In this document: positions 23,674-35,464 of the stretch, in pieces
Layout of the letters: every line of letters begins with the position of its first letter
Numbering within the stretch: the first letter of the stretch is position 1
Origin: Cocos nucifera
Taxonomy: Eukaryota; Streptophyta; Magnoliopsida; Arecales; Arecaceae
Direction of reading: 5' to 3'
DNA: 64,000 bases
NCBI GenBank assembly: GCA_006176705.1
Contig: QRFJ01000779.1
Coordinates: 403,670 to 467,669, forward strand
Position numbers and translations under genes: made by a program
The notes under the pieces: generated by a model
What the model was told of the DNA's origin: nothing
The model's database searches: none
What the model saw: only the letters and a program-made list of their open reading frames with translations

Positions 23674-25147
23674 TATTGACCCTAGGTATGATTTTGATAA
23701 ATAATAAAATATTTGAGTCGATTTTTGGTACTAACAACTTGGTTGGATTGTTTAAGATAAAGATCAGGAAGAACAGGAACCCATTTCAATGATGCTCCAC
23801 GTTTGATTGAAAGAACCAAGAAAAATGAGCAAAAAGAAATAATGCCAAACATTTTTAAAGAGTATTCAATCGAAAACCAACTCAAAGGAAGTTTAAAGAT
23901 AAATTTGGTATGATTCTAGCATTTGGCACAGGTTAGGAGTTGACTCCATATTGGTAGGAGCCAACTTACGAGCTTAGACAGGCACCAGGCTCAAAATAGA
24001 AAATTTTAGTATGAACCCTATTACAGGAGTCAACCAGGAGTTGATTCAGAAAAAGCAGGAGTCGACTCATGTCTCAAAAAAGGCACCAATCTAAGAAAAG
24101 AATGTAGAATTTTTTATCCTGTGACTGGAATCGACTCATGAAGTCGAAGGTCAACTCTGGCATGCAGAACTAGCATGGAACAGAAATACAGAGGGTCAAA
24201 ATTTTTAACCCTACAGTTGGAGTCGACTCAAGGCTTTGGGGAGTCGACTCCCAAGTTTTAGAATTTTTCATCCTATAGCTGGAGTCGACTCAAGGCTTTG
24301 GAGAGTCGATTTCGAGTTTCTAATAGCCCCAACGGCTAGTTTCCAAAACTATCCAGATTTCATTTTCGATGCTCTAAACGGCTTTTTCTGATGTTCCTAT
24401 GGTGACAAACCCATTTTTGGAGTTCCTATCTTAGATTAGAAGACTTCTAAGACCATATTAAGACTGGAGAACTCAAGATATAAAAGTAAGAAAGTAGAAA
24501 ACATCAGTAACCTTTTGAAAATCTATGAGCAATCCAAACAATAAGCCTTAAAGAGCCTTCATTGTTATTCAATCACTCAACCAGCTGTGCAATCAAGGCA
24601 TTCTTAAGTGAAAAAAGAGAGTATTCATTGCTAAAGCCCTCCAATAACTTAACTTATGCGTTAAAGCTTCAAATCTGCTCTTCAAGGAGTTTGTTTCACT
24701 TTAAATTTCTATACTTCAAAATTTCTGTATTTCAAGTTTCAAAAGAATTGAAACTTGGGAGATAGGCTCATCCAACCCTTGAATTAGATTTATACAAGCC
24801 TAGAATGGCTTGGGGTTAGGTTTTGATTGGTTAGCCCGCAAAACCAACTAGGTTTAGATTGTGAGTCTGGTGAAAACAATCTTACTATAATCTTCGAGAT
24901 TATAGTGGAATTCTCAAGTGGAGTGCTTGAGGAGTGGACGTAGGTGTTGAGTTTGACACCGAACCACTGTAAAAATTTTGAGTTTTTGTATGTGTGATTC
25001 ATTTTTTTGGTTACTATTATTTTCTTCATATTTGAATTACTGCATTTCTAGCATATCAATATTTAAGTTCTACACATATATTTAGCAAATCAAAAATTTT
25101 CAAAAAATCTAATTCACCCCCCTCCCAGGTTGTTCTTCTAGGCAACA
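23674..25147 (+). repeat. 3' LTR of the SIRE-like element
   Basis: 1474 bp, TATTGACCCTAGG to AGGCAACA, matching 3322-4728. It keeps about 70 bp near 24555-24630 lost from the 5' copy. GAGTCGACTC palindromes are at 24059, 24220, 24241 and 24282, and the TATA box at 24479-24486. Confidence 0.9.
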
Positions 25148-26039
25148 CCGGCTCCTCAGAAGGCAAAAGGACAGATTCAGTAGGCTCAGCAGCAGCATTT
25201 GGAAGATCGGCTTTGGCTATAGGGAGCTCTGCCTTGTCTTTGGAAGATTCTCTTACTAAGAAATTGAGGTCCAACTCTAGGAACTTCTTTGTGACCTTTG
25301 CTTGGCAGAGCTTGAATCCCTTGTTAAAGATTGCTTGAGTGAACGCCACCTTAATATTCTTTTACTCCTCTAAAGACTTGAAGGAGGAAATAACTTCTTC
25401 CACAGCTTTGGTGACTCATTTCTTTTCTTCAACAAAATTAACCTCAGCCTCCCTCTTTTTCTCTTCTTCCGAGGTTAGTGCCACCCTCAAATTGGTCAAT
25501 GCCTACTCTTCCTTTTTGAGCACCCCTTGCAGACACTCAACCTCAACTGAAAGATGCCCCACTTCGGCCTGGCATTCCTGAGTTGCCTCCATGGCCTTCA
25601 AGGCTTCAGTCTTGTGAATGTTGATCACCTTGATATTGGTGATTAGTTGGTGGGCCACCTATGAATAATGAAGTTAGTTGCACCACTAGTGAACATTTGA
25701 GTAAATATGAAGAAAGAATCGAACAACTACCTCAAGATAGGTCCTGAGAGAATCCTTGACCCACTGGTCAAGGTTGGTGTGGATGATCCTGTCGACGATG
25801 TTTGGAAGGGTTCATCCATTGATCAGAGTCTTGACAACCTTTCAATCATCAAAGGAGGCATTCTCCCAGTCAATACCATCACTGCTGGACTCCCCCAAAT
25901 TTTGTTGGGGCTGAGCTTTCCTAGCAATTGTCTTCCTCTTTCTCTTTCTCATCTCCTCTTCAGAAGAAGGTGCAGGAGCAAGGACCTCGGCTAGCAGACT
26001 CAAGGTCATCAAGGGCATTGCAATCTCTGGAGCAGGGGC
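25148..26039 (-). pseudogene. Gag-like coiled-coil protein gene, right half, with probable intron
   Basis: Read on the minus strand from 26039. It starts with a Pro/Ala/Glu-rich and Lys/Arg-rich stretch (SSEEEMRKRKRKTIARKA), then a segment with VKTLING and IVDRIIHTNLDQWV ending near 25730. Next is an intron-like stretch, GT at about 25730 to AG near 25660, after which the frame resumes with VAHQLITNIKVINIHKTEAL. A coiled-coil region follows, then AFTQAIFNKGFKLCQAKVTK and FLELDLNFLV and an acidic, proline-rich tail cut by the SIRE-like LTR. Such proteins occur as gag-like ORFs of plant retroelements; host origin is not excluded. Three internal stops make this copy non-functional. The first five bases are the right target-site duplication CCGGC. 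Confidence 0.6.
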
Positions 26040-28263
26040 TATTAGATATGTGTGCCCTAGAAGCCATAATTGGCTGACACTTGTAATACACTTCTAGGGT
26101 TAAAATTATAATTTTGACTATAAATAATAAAATAGATTATTTTATATCATGTATGTGTATTTAGTGTTTGTGATACATTCCTTGAGTTAATGGTAATGAT
26201 AGTTCTTATTTTCAAGAGTTAAAAATATAAGACAAAATTTTTCATTATTAACTGATAAAATACTTCTGACCGTAGGATCATCATAAGGATGGTGATTAAT
26301 CCAGAAGGTTAGTATACAATCGCTTCTTTATAGTAGATGAGTCTTGAGTCTATGGTGTAGAGACACCGGAGCGAGAGTATAGATACTCGTTAGAGAATGA
26401 GGGTACTAAGCGTGACCATCTTGAGTAGTCATAAGGAAGTCTACCATCTCATCGATGACTAACTCAAAGCTACAGTGGTGTGTCTAGTTCTTTGACCTAA
26501 GGTACATCGGCAGTTCACCTTGAGGGTGTTATAGTTTGACTACACCATGACTCTGTCTTCTAGCCATTCGGAACCCTGAGGTGTATGTTGGCTATAGCAT
26601 GTTCATTGTAGGAATTGGATTGCACCAAGATGGAATCTATCTACCTCGGTGGATGAGGAGCAGCCCTATGATGATCATGAGAATCAAGTCCATAAGCCCA
26701 TGGCCATGGCAGAGAGTGAAATAATAGAAAGAGTTTCTATTAAGGTTTTCACATCGGACTTGAATCAAATGATTAAATCATATGATAGAAATTAGGATTT
26801 GACGAGCTCACCTTAACCCTAATCTGATCGGTGCTCAAGATAAAAGAACTTAATCACATAAGTAGCTGCATTGAGAGGTTCATTTTTAGTTTTGATGGGT
26901 TGCCACCATATACTACTAGGTGTCACTAGTTGATTTTGGGAGCAATTAGAATAATTTAGATGATCGATCATTCTAGTTGTCTGAATCAGAAGAGTTCTGA
27001 TCCAACGAAAGGAGTTTTGATGATGTCGATGATGGAGATCACAACATATCCCATTACCATATAAAACTGAACCTAACTAGATCACACAAATAAGAATTTG
27101 GGTCTGGATATCATCAATTGAACTAATCCAGTTCAATTGATTTGAATTAGATTTAATTAGGTTCAAGGAAATGAGCCAAATGAGTTTGTACTCACTTAGG
27201 TACCTTTACCTGGTCTGACAAGAGCTTGTCCAAGTTACAAAAGAATTGTCTTAATTTGTGAGATAAATTTAGGATAACACCTGCCATTTTTCGTCACCTG
27301 CTAATTCTTGTCCTTTGACTTTGGTCAAACGTTAACCTTTGATCCTTGGACATCTGCCCATGTGTTATGCACTTATTGGAGAGCAGATAAGAGCTTGTCC
27401 CCTCCCTGGAAATTGGAAAGGAGGGGGACCACACCTAGGATGGCATGCACCCATGGATAGGGATGCCTGGAGTCCCATACGGATGGGACTCCAGGTTGCT
27501 TCTTGGATTCAAACTAGGTGATCCTCATCTATAGACTTTGACCAATCTTAGGTGCCACCTTAGGATGAATTTATGGGTCTCTTACCTGATTGGATCAGGT
27601 GATATCATTCCACCAATCATATTTAGATCTGATTAAACAAAGCAATGTGATTGGACGAGGTGATGTGGCAATGCATGGCGCAGCAGGGTCTATATAAAGA
27701 CCTGTCTGCGCCCACTTTTAAGAGACTTCTCTCCTAGCCATGCCCCAAGGCTATCCCTCTCTTTTCTCCATGCCACCTACAGGCCATCTCTCTCCTCTCC
27801 ACGCCCAAGGATAGTTGGGCTTCAGATTAGTATGATTCAGGCAAGAAAAGACTGATGAGAAAGGAAGAAGGTAGTACTGCTGCAGAGACAACTACTGATC
27901 TTCGAAAGGAGTTTCGAAGATCCTCTGAATCATATCCAAATCTAATTTTTGGAGAAAAGAAAGAGAAGAAGAAGATCTCTAGATCCAGCTTGAGTGGATA
28001 TCGGTAGAGGCTAGGCACTTGTGTGGCTAGATCCAGAACCTCAGACAATCAGCAAGATCATCAACAGGTAATCGGATTATCCATATCAAGGTAAAACTAA
28101 TTTAGATTAAATTTAATTTAATTTTCTTATTTATTTGATCATAAAATCAGATCTGAAAAATATTAGATCTGATTTGGATCTAAGAGAAAATTTTTGAAAT
28201 ATGCCTCTCGATCCAATCAAATCTAAACGAACTTGACCCCAAAAAATCATGATTTCTCCTTCA
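26040..28263 (+). repeat. 5' LTR of A3
   Basis: 2224 bp from TATTAGATATGTGTGCCC to TCCTTCA. TATA box TATATAAA at 27691-27698, U3 palindrome at 27113-27141, R/U5 hairpin at 27897-27922. It is visibly diverged from the LTRs at 33529 and 45616, and its W-box cluster has decayed. Confidence 0.88.
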
Positions 28264-30137
28264 AATAGTATCAGAGCCAGGTTCTTATAAAATTTATTTA
28301 GATCTGATTTAATCTGAAAAATTAGTAATTTTAGATATCACATGAGATATGATTAGATCTAAAATTAGAAAATTAGAAAATTAAAATTAATTAATCTAGA
28401 TCTAATATGTATGAGATACATAACTAGACTAGGAATAGAATTATTCTATGTGTAGTCTAGTATCATAATTTTTATTTGATTAAATATGATTTATTTTTAG
28501 ATCTATTTATTTATTGTTTCTAATCTTATAAATATTATAATTAGATCTAAAAATAAAAAATAAATTAAATTTAATTTATTCATATTAGATATGATAGTTG
28601 CATGTTTAGACTAATTATAGAATAGTTCTACAAATAGGTCTAGATTAAATTTTATTTGATGAGATCAAATTTAAATTTAATTTTTTAGATGATTATGAGA
28701 TAATTTAGATTTGAAAAACATGCATGCATGATACATGAGATGTATGCAAAATATATTTTAATTAGATCAATTTTCTTATATGAGATATATGCATACATCT
28801 AATTAGTTTTTGTCGATTAGTTGTATTTTTGATTAAGGCGTTCCCCTTGGCCGTCCGATCATAAGAATAAAGTAGGGCTTAAAGAACCTATCCTCCCATT
28901 CGATGGAGTGTTCTTATGATGTGTAGGGGTGCTACGCATTCATCCTTAATCAAAAATTAAAAACTTACTTTCTGCAAAACCCTAGATCCTGAAACCCTAG
29001 GATCTTATTTGCATGTTTTGTTTATGAATCCTAAACTTAATTAAGAATTAAGAATATGAAACATATTAGGTCTAAAATTGAGAATTTTCATATCTAAGAC
29101 ATGTTCATAAAATTGGGTTCGGGCTTGGGTAGCTCAATTAGGTTTAGCAGTTGATCAAACTAAATCAAGAGTTGGTTAGATGGGATCAACAATGCTTAAA
29201 TTGACGAGCCTAATAGGATAAAGTCTGGGTCAAGATCGAGTCATGTGAGTGATTGATCAAGCTAAGACCTAATTAGGCTCAGTGGTTAGAGTTTGGATTG
29301 TAGGCTAACCTGATTGGTTCTACCTCAACAATTTGGTGTCTAAGGTAAGTTTGGTAGATACGATTGATTAGTTTTTAATTGGGAGCTACTCGACTCGAAT
29401 GTGTTCTTGTCGAGTTAATGGCATATCCCTTCCACCAGTCTCACTTACCTGGCCATGTTTATTGACTCAGTTTTGATATGAGGTGGTCAATAATCTGAGC
29501 TAATCCATGTCACTAGGTTAGTCATAATGGTTATGACTATGTCAAGTCTAGTTTAATAAGACCTAAATCAAATCTTCCTAAGAAAAGATTAAGTCTAAGG
29601 TCTTCCACCATTGTAGATGTGCGGGCCCTTCCTAAGGTTGATTATTCTCGGCTGGTTACAGTGGCTTAGTTACATCAGAAAGATGCAACCATGTCTATTA
29701 GGCATTGGATGCTACAGGCTGGAGGATGAATGGGGCTTAATATTTTGGATACGATGAGAGACTCAATTAGGAATCCAATCTATGCAAATGGTAAGTCTGA
29801 CTTAACTAAGGAGTGGATCAATATTCCGAACACGATGAGATTCATGAATTAGAGACCAAGTTTGGGTGCATCATGATTAGAGAATCATTGAACAAGAGTT
29901 GTTCACTCATTGGCTAACCCATCACCAATAACTGTTAGGTGAGGTGATGAGTAAGTCGGTGGGACTGCACCATCCACTAGAAATCAATAATCATGAAGAT
30001 TTTTGCATCTCTACAGAGGGAGTGTAGGGATCCAAAAAAATAATGGGAGCTAATTTGTTTAAAAGTAAAATCCCTAAACAAATTGGTTAAGTCTTAATTA
30101 CAATATCTAACTAGAAATTTTGACTCTCTACAAGAAA
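28264..30137 (+). other. Long untranslated leader of A3 with conserved stem-loop
   Basis: About 1.9 kb without a convincing ORF, matching the leader at 35812-37686. It contains a 13-bp perfect inverted repeat, 28826-28838 with 28944-28956 (TTTTTGATTAAGG / CCTTAATCAAAAA), enclosing a second one, 28859-28867 with 28911-28919 (TCATAAGAA / TTCTTATGA). Pairing is kept in the younger copy despite base changes. Confidence 0.7.
28266..28278 (+). other. Primer-binding site of A3
   Basis: TAGTATCAGAGCC, one G-to-A change from the initiator-methionine tRNA site TGGTATCAGAGCC, two bases past the LTR end. Confidence 0.75.
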
Positions 30138-33100
30138 ATGTTTGCATCCAACCCACTAGCACGAATCTTGGACACCCATAGATTGATCGGACCAAATTAC
30201 AAGGATTGGCTTTGAAACTTCAAAATTATTTTGGGTTCTGAGAAGTTAACTCATGTATTGGATCAGGACCCTCCCACCTTACCAGCTCATCCATCTGCTG
30301 AACAGAGAGCGTCTTGGATAAGTGGACAAATGATGATAACAAGGCCAGATACTACATGTTGGGCTCGATGTCTAATGAACTTTAGCGCCAACATAAAGAT
30401 ATCAAGACTGCTCGCCAAATGTTGGCTCACCTACAGGAGATATTTGGTGAACAGAGTCGCACAGTAAGTATCAAGTCACTAAACGACTGTTCAAGGCTAA
30501 GATGCGTGATGGACAGTCAGTCCAAAATCATTGTCTGATGATGATCAAGAACTTGGAAGAGCTTAAGAAGCTTGGAGTGAGGTTGGACATGGATCTGTAG
30601 AATGATATAATTCTGCAATCCTTGACCGATGTGTATGGGCAGTCCATCATGAACTACCATATGCATAAACTTCAAAACTCCTTGGCCGAACTTATGAACA
30701 TGCTGGTTATCATTGAGCTTTCCATGAAAGGTTCTAAAGGCTCAGTACTTGCTATGGAATGGACTTCTTTCAAGAGAAAGTCTTTTGAAAAGAAGAAGAA
30801 GTCTGTAAAAAAGTAGAAGGTGGAAGGAGGAAAGAAGAAAAAGGCAGAGCTGAAGAAGAAGACCGCTGATAAAGAAAAGTATTTCCATTATAACAATGAT
30901 GGCTACTAAAAGCAGAACTGCCCTACTTATCTGGCCACCCAAAAGAAAAAGGAGGCGGGTCCTTCTGGAGGTATGCTTGTTATTGAGTCTAATCTTACGG
31001 TTTTTTCTGCATCCAGTTGGATGCTTGACTTTGGTTCTAGTGCTCACTTGTGCACTTCTACGCAGAATCTTGAGGATAGCAGGAGGCTGAGGGATGGTGA
31101 GATGATCCTGCACGTCAAAAATGGAGCAAGAGTTGCTGCCATGGTCGTGGGAACATACCCTCTTTGACTACTAGGTTTAGACTTAGTATTAAAAGACCAT
31201 TATTATGTGCCTGTAGCAAGCAAAAATTTGATTTCTATCTCTTGCTTTGCAATAGAAGGCTATGTAATTAGTTTTCTTCAGGATCATTGTAACATTTCTT
31301 ATGAAAGAAATAAAATTGCAAGTGGTTTCCTTATTAATGATCTTTATCAATTACATGTTGATATATCTATTTTTAATTTAGAGCAAAATATGAATGCCAT
31401 AAAATCAAAACAAGCTAGGAATAGTCCTAATGATAGGTATCTATGGCACCTATGAATAGGTCATATAGCAGAAGATAGGGTTAACAAATTGGAGAAAATC
31501 GGACTATTGAGTCCGTTGACTTTCGAGTCATATCCAATTTGTGAATCCTGTCTTCATGGCAAAATGACTAAGCTCCCTTTTGTAGGACATGGGAAAAGGG
31601 CCATGGATCTTCTTGCCCTAGTACATACTGATGTGTGCGGCCCATTCGATGTACCGGCTAGAGGCAATTTAGTCTACTTCATAACATATATCGATGATTT
31701 ATCTAGGTATGGGTATGTGTATCATATGAGACACAAGGCTGAAGCATTTGAAAAGTTCAAAGAATTGAGACATGAAGTAGAAAAGCAAATTGGAAAATCC
31801 ATTAAGGTTCTTCAATCAGATCGAGAAAGTGAATACCTTAGTCGAAAATTCCTGGACTATCTCAAGGAAAATGGCATAGTCTCTCAATGAACTCCACCAG
31901 GGATACCTCAACTCAACGGGGTTTTAGAATGGAGGAATCGAATGCTATTAGATATGGTTCGATCCATGATGAGCTTCACAGACCTTCCTGATTTTCTTTG
32001 GGGATACTGTTTGCTAACTGCAATATACTTACTGAATAGGATTCCTTCTAAAATCATTCTCACCACACCATATGAGATATGGCATGGTAAGAAACCAAGT
32101 CTAAGTCATCTTAAAATTTGGGGTTGTCCGATTCATGTCAAAAAACAACAAGCAAATAAGTTAGACTTTAGGTCCTTTAGAGCTCGATTCATAGGATATC
32201 CTAAAGAGTCATTAGGATATTATTTCTACATTCTAGAAGATTACAATATGATTGTGAGTCGACATGCCATCTTTCTTGAAAAATAGTTTATTCAAGATAG
32301 CGGCATTGGAAAGCAGATCAAGCTCGATGAGAAAGTCTCACAAGAGCAACGAGCTAAGGACCATATGGAACCAAATCAGGTTGAGCCAATCCATACACTA
32401 CCTCCTCCACCTCGTAGATCAAAAAGGGTTTTCCGTCCCCCTAAGAGGTACTTAGGTACTATTTCAGAGGATGTAGAGAAAATATTCCTCGTAGGTAATG
32501 GGGTTCATGGTGATGATCCCAAAACCTATAACGAGGCGATATCAGATATCGACTCCAAGAAATGGTTAGAGGCAATGAAGTCAGAAATTAACTCAATGCA
32601 CTCGAACCAAGTCTGAACCTTGGTAGATCCACCAGAAGGTATAGTACCTATTGGATGTAAATGGATCTACAAGAGAAAGATTGGTGCAGATGGGAATGTG
32701 GAGACATTCAAGGCTAGATTAGTGGCAAAAGGTTATAGTCAATGCGAAGGCATTGACTATCAGGATACCTTTTCGCCAGTAGCTATGCTAAAATCCATCC
32801 GCACATTGCTTGCTATTGCAGCCTATTTCGATTATGAAATATGGCAAATGGACATGAAAATGGCATTCTTAAATGGATATCTTGAGGAAGATATCTATAT
32901 GGAACAGCCGCTAGGTTTCACATCCAGTGATGATGATCACAAGGTTTGCAAGCTGCAAAGGTCCATATATGGACTTAAGCAAGCATCTCGGAGCTGGAAT
33001 ACTCGTTTTAATGATGTGATCAAAATGTTTGGTTTCATCAAAAATGAGGAGGAGCCATGTGTCTTCAAAAAGATCAGTGGGAGCGTTGTTGTCTTCCTCA

Positions 33101-33528
33101 TATTGTACGTGGATGACATCCTCCTTATTGGAAATGATATTTTCATGTTGACCACAGTTAAAATATGGTTATCTAAAGAATTCTCCATGAAAGACCTAGG
33201 AGAAGCATCCTTTATTTTGGGAATTAAGGTCTATAGAGATAGACCGAATAGGATGCTAGGACTTTCATAGAAGATGTACATAGAGGAAGTACTAAAGAGG
33301 TTTAGTATGGAAAACTCTAAGAGGGGTTTAGTACCCTTCAGGCATGGCATTCATCTTTCCAAGAAAATGTGCCCTAGCACACCTGAGGAAATAGAATGCA
33401 TGAGCAAGATCCCTTATGCTTCAGCAATAGGGAGCCTCATGTATGCCATGTTATGTACACGACCTGATATAGCCCATGCTGTGAGTGTCTATCAGGTGAA
33501 GGACTTCTATGAAATGTATCCTTAAGTT
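30138..33528 (+). pseudogene. gag-pol of A3, degraded and 3'-truncated
   Basis: Gag starts at the ATG at 30138 (MFASNPLARILDTHRLIGPN) and runs through several frame changes with LGSEKLTHVLDQDPPTLPA and LAELMNMLVII. The zinc knuckle is mutated (YFHYNNDGY). Protease is at about 30973-31110 (WMLDFGSSAHL; D-F-G instead of D-S-G). Integrase: LWHL then LVHTDVCGPFDV, LQSDRESEYL and GVLEWRNRMLLD (Glu retained). An amber codon at 32284-32286 separates it from reverse transcriptase (32365-33525), which keeps VAKGYSQCEGIDYQ and YVDDILLIGND. RNase H is lost at the 3' truncation. Confidence 0.83.
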
Positions 33529-34586
33529 CCCTAGAAAGCCAGAATTGGCTGACACTTGTAATACACTTCTAGGGGCAAAATTATAATTTTGACTATAATT
33601 AATAAAATGGGTTATTTTCTATCACATATGTGTATTTAGTGTCTGTGATACATCCTTTGAGTTAATGGTAATGATAATTCATATTTTCAAGAGTTGAAAA
33701 TTTAAGACATGAATAATCATTATTAACTCATAAAATGCTCCCGACCATAGGATCATCACGAGGATGGTGATTGATCCGGAAGGTTGGTGTACGAATCGCT
33801 TCTCTTTAGTAGATGAGTCTTGAGTCTACGGTGTGGAGACACCGGAGCGAGAGTACAGGTACTCGTTAGAGAACGAGGGCACTGAGCGTGACCACCTCGA
33901 GTAGTCATTAGGGAGTCTACCTTCTCGTCAATGACTGACTCGATGCTGCAGTAGTGTGTCTGGTTCTTTGACCTGAGATGCATCGGCAGTTCACCTTGAG
34001 GGTGTTATAGTTTGACTACACCATTACTCGGTCTCCTAGCCATATGGAACCCTGAGGTGTATGTTGGCTATAGCATGTTCATTGTAGGAACTGGATTGCA
34101 TCAAGATGGAATCTATCTACCTCGGTGGTAGAGGAGCAGCCCTATGATGATCATGAGAATCAAGTCCAGAAGCCCATGGCCATGGCAGAGTGAAATAATA
34201 GAAAGAGTTTCTATTTAGATTTTCACATTGGACTCGAATCGAATGATTACATCATATGACAGAGACTAGGGTTTGACGAGTTCACCTTAACCCTAATCTG
34301 ATCGGGGCTCAAGATAGAAGAACTTAATCACACAGGTAGCTGCACCAAGAGGTTCGCATTCAGCTCTGATGGGTTGCCACCATATACTGCTAGGTGTCAC
34401 TGGTGGATTTTGGGAGCAATTAGAATGATTTAGATGATCGATCATTCTAGCTGTTCGAATCAGAAGAGTTCTGATCCATCGAAAGGAGTTTCGATGATGT
34501 CGATGATAGAGATCATGACATATCCCATTACCATACAGAACTGAACCTAACTGGGTCACACAAACAAGGGTTTGAATCTGGTGATC

Positions 34587-34615
34587 ATCAATTGAACTGA
34601 TCTAGTTCAATTGAT
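34587..34615. repeat. 12-bp U3 palindrome
   Basis: ATCAATTGAACT, five bases, AGTTCAATTGAT. The same perfect palindrome with a different five-base centre is at 27113-27141 in A3; the solo LTR has an imperfect version. Confidence 0.7.
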
Positions 34616-34839
34616 CTGAATGAGATTCAATTAGGTTCAAGGAAAATCGTGCTAGCACTCGATTGAACCTAACGTTCTTCTTTTACTATCATAAATAAGT
34701 TGTCCTGACTGAGCCAAAGGAGTTTGTGCTCAATCAGAGGCCTTCATATGGTCTGACTGGAGGTTGTCCAAGTCAGAAAAGGTTGTCTTATTTTGTAAGA
34801 CATTACCTGCCATTTTTGGTCACCTGCCATTTCTTGTTC

Positions 34840-34910
34840 TTTGACTTTGGTCAAAAGTCTACCTTTGACTGGTCAAATGTTGACCATTGACACTTTGACT
34901 TTTGACCACA
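34840..34910 (+). promoter_or_regulatory. W-box-like TTGAC cluster in the A4 U3 region
   Basis: About eight TTGAC cores on both strands within 71 bases, several as TTGACC or TTTGACT, roughly 310 bp upstream of the TATA box. TTGAC(C/T) is the binding core of WRKY factors. Equivalent clusters: 18811-18875, 46940-47010, and 54601-54655 (minus). Confidence 0.55.
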
Positions 34911-35219
34911 TGTCATGCACCTATTGGAGAGCTGGTGGGGGCCTGTCCCCCTGCCAGAACCTGGCAAGGAGAAGGGCGCACGCCACCCAGGGTGGGCGTG
35001 AGCCCAAGTTGGAGGCGCCTAGGAGTCCTTGTTGGACAAGGACTCCATCTCCCTTTTTGGATTCCAATTAGAGTTCTACCTAAGAATCCAACTTTGACTG
35101 GTCTTAGGCACCCTCTAAGGAGGAATCCAGGGGACTCTATTCCAACCAATCAGATTTAGATCTGATTTCACAAAGGGTTGTGATTGGTTGGGAAGAAGAG
35201 GAGTTGGATCACAAGAGTC

Positions 35220-35227
35220 TATAAATA
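35220..35227 (+). promoter_or_regulatory. TATA box of the A4 5' LTR
   Basis: TATAAATA, conserved at 19186-19193 and 47315-47322. Transcription would start shortly downstream, placing the hairpin at 35440 in the RNA. Confidence 0.65.
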
Positions 35228-35439
35228 AGACCCTGCGCCCAACTCTAATTAAGTGAATTCAATAGAGATTTCCCACATGCCCCAAGGCTGCCTCTCCCCT
35301 CCTTCTCCATGCCATAACCTCTTCTCCTCCCTTGCTCTCCACGTCCAAAAGTGTTTTGGACTTAGGTTTGGTGCGATTCAGATCAAAGGAAAGGCGATCA
35401 AAAGCAAGAAGGCTGCGCTGCTGCAAAAGGACGACTGCT

Positions 35440-35464
35440 GATCTTCAAAAGAGTTTTGAAGATC
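35440..35464 (+). other. R/U5 hairpin of A4
   Basis: GATCTTCAAAA, loop GAG, TTTTGAAGATC: an 11-bp perfect stem about 220 bases after the TATA box. The same hairpin with paired base changes is in the other LTRs (27897-27922, 19404-19429, 47530-47554). Confidence 0.65.

Larger units (their letters stand above)
3322..25147 (+). mobile_element. SIRE/Maximus-like Ty1/copia element, host of two later insertions
   Basis: A plus-strand element with LTRs at 3322-4728 and 23674-25147. It has a primer-binding site, gag with a UBN2-type domain and zinc knuckle, integrase, reverse transcriptase, RNase H, and an extra ORF after pol that resembles the third, envelope-like ORF known in the SIRE/Maximus lineage. 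Two insertions interrupt it: a Ty3/gypsy element (5916-15945) and a Copia-A solo LTR (17499-19757). Without them it would be about 9.5 kb. Protease and the C-terminal part of gag are missing at the gypsy junction. Frames are full of stops, so it cannot move on its own. Confidence 0.85.
26040..33528 (+). mobile_element. Older Copia-A element A3, 5' LTR through reverse transcriptase
   Basis: Plus-strand Ty1/copia element: LTR 26040-28263, leader 28264-30137, gag-pol remnants 30138-33528. The 3' end is cut at 33528, where about 0.35 kb of pol and the first bases of the next LTR are missing. Its LTR variants (TATTAGATATGTGTG start, TTTATAGTAGATGAG, GGTGGATGAGGAGCAGCC) match the truncated 3' LTR at 48225-49166 better than the younger LTRs between, so 47902-49166 is probably its other end. 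The lineage looks Tork/Angela-like, not resolved. Confidence 0.8.

Noticed and set aside
295..28263. A1 and A3 LTRs as the two LTRs of one giant element enclosing the left block
   Set aside because: They are in opposite orientation and each has its own primer-binding site facing outward, so they are separate insertions.
30742..31113. Minus-strand ORF with hydrophobic stretches resembling membrane segments
   Set aside because: It is antisense to the Lys-rich gag tail and protease of A3; AAG/GAA-rich sense codons give Leu/Phe/Ser runs on the other strand.
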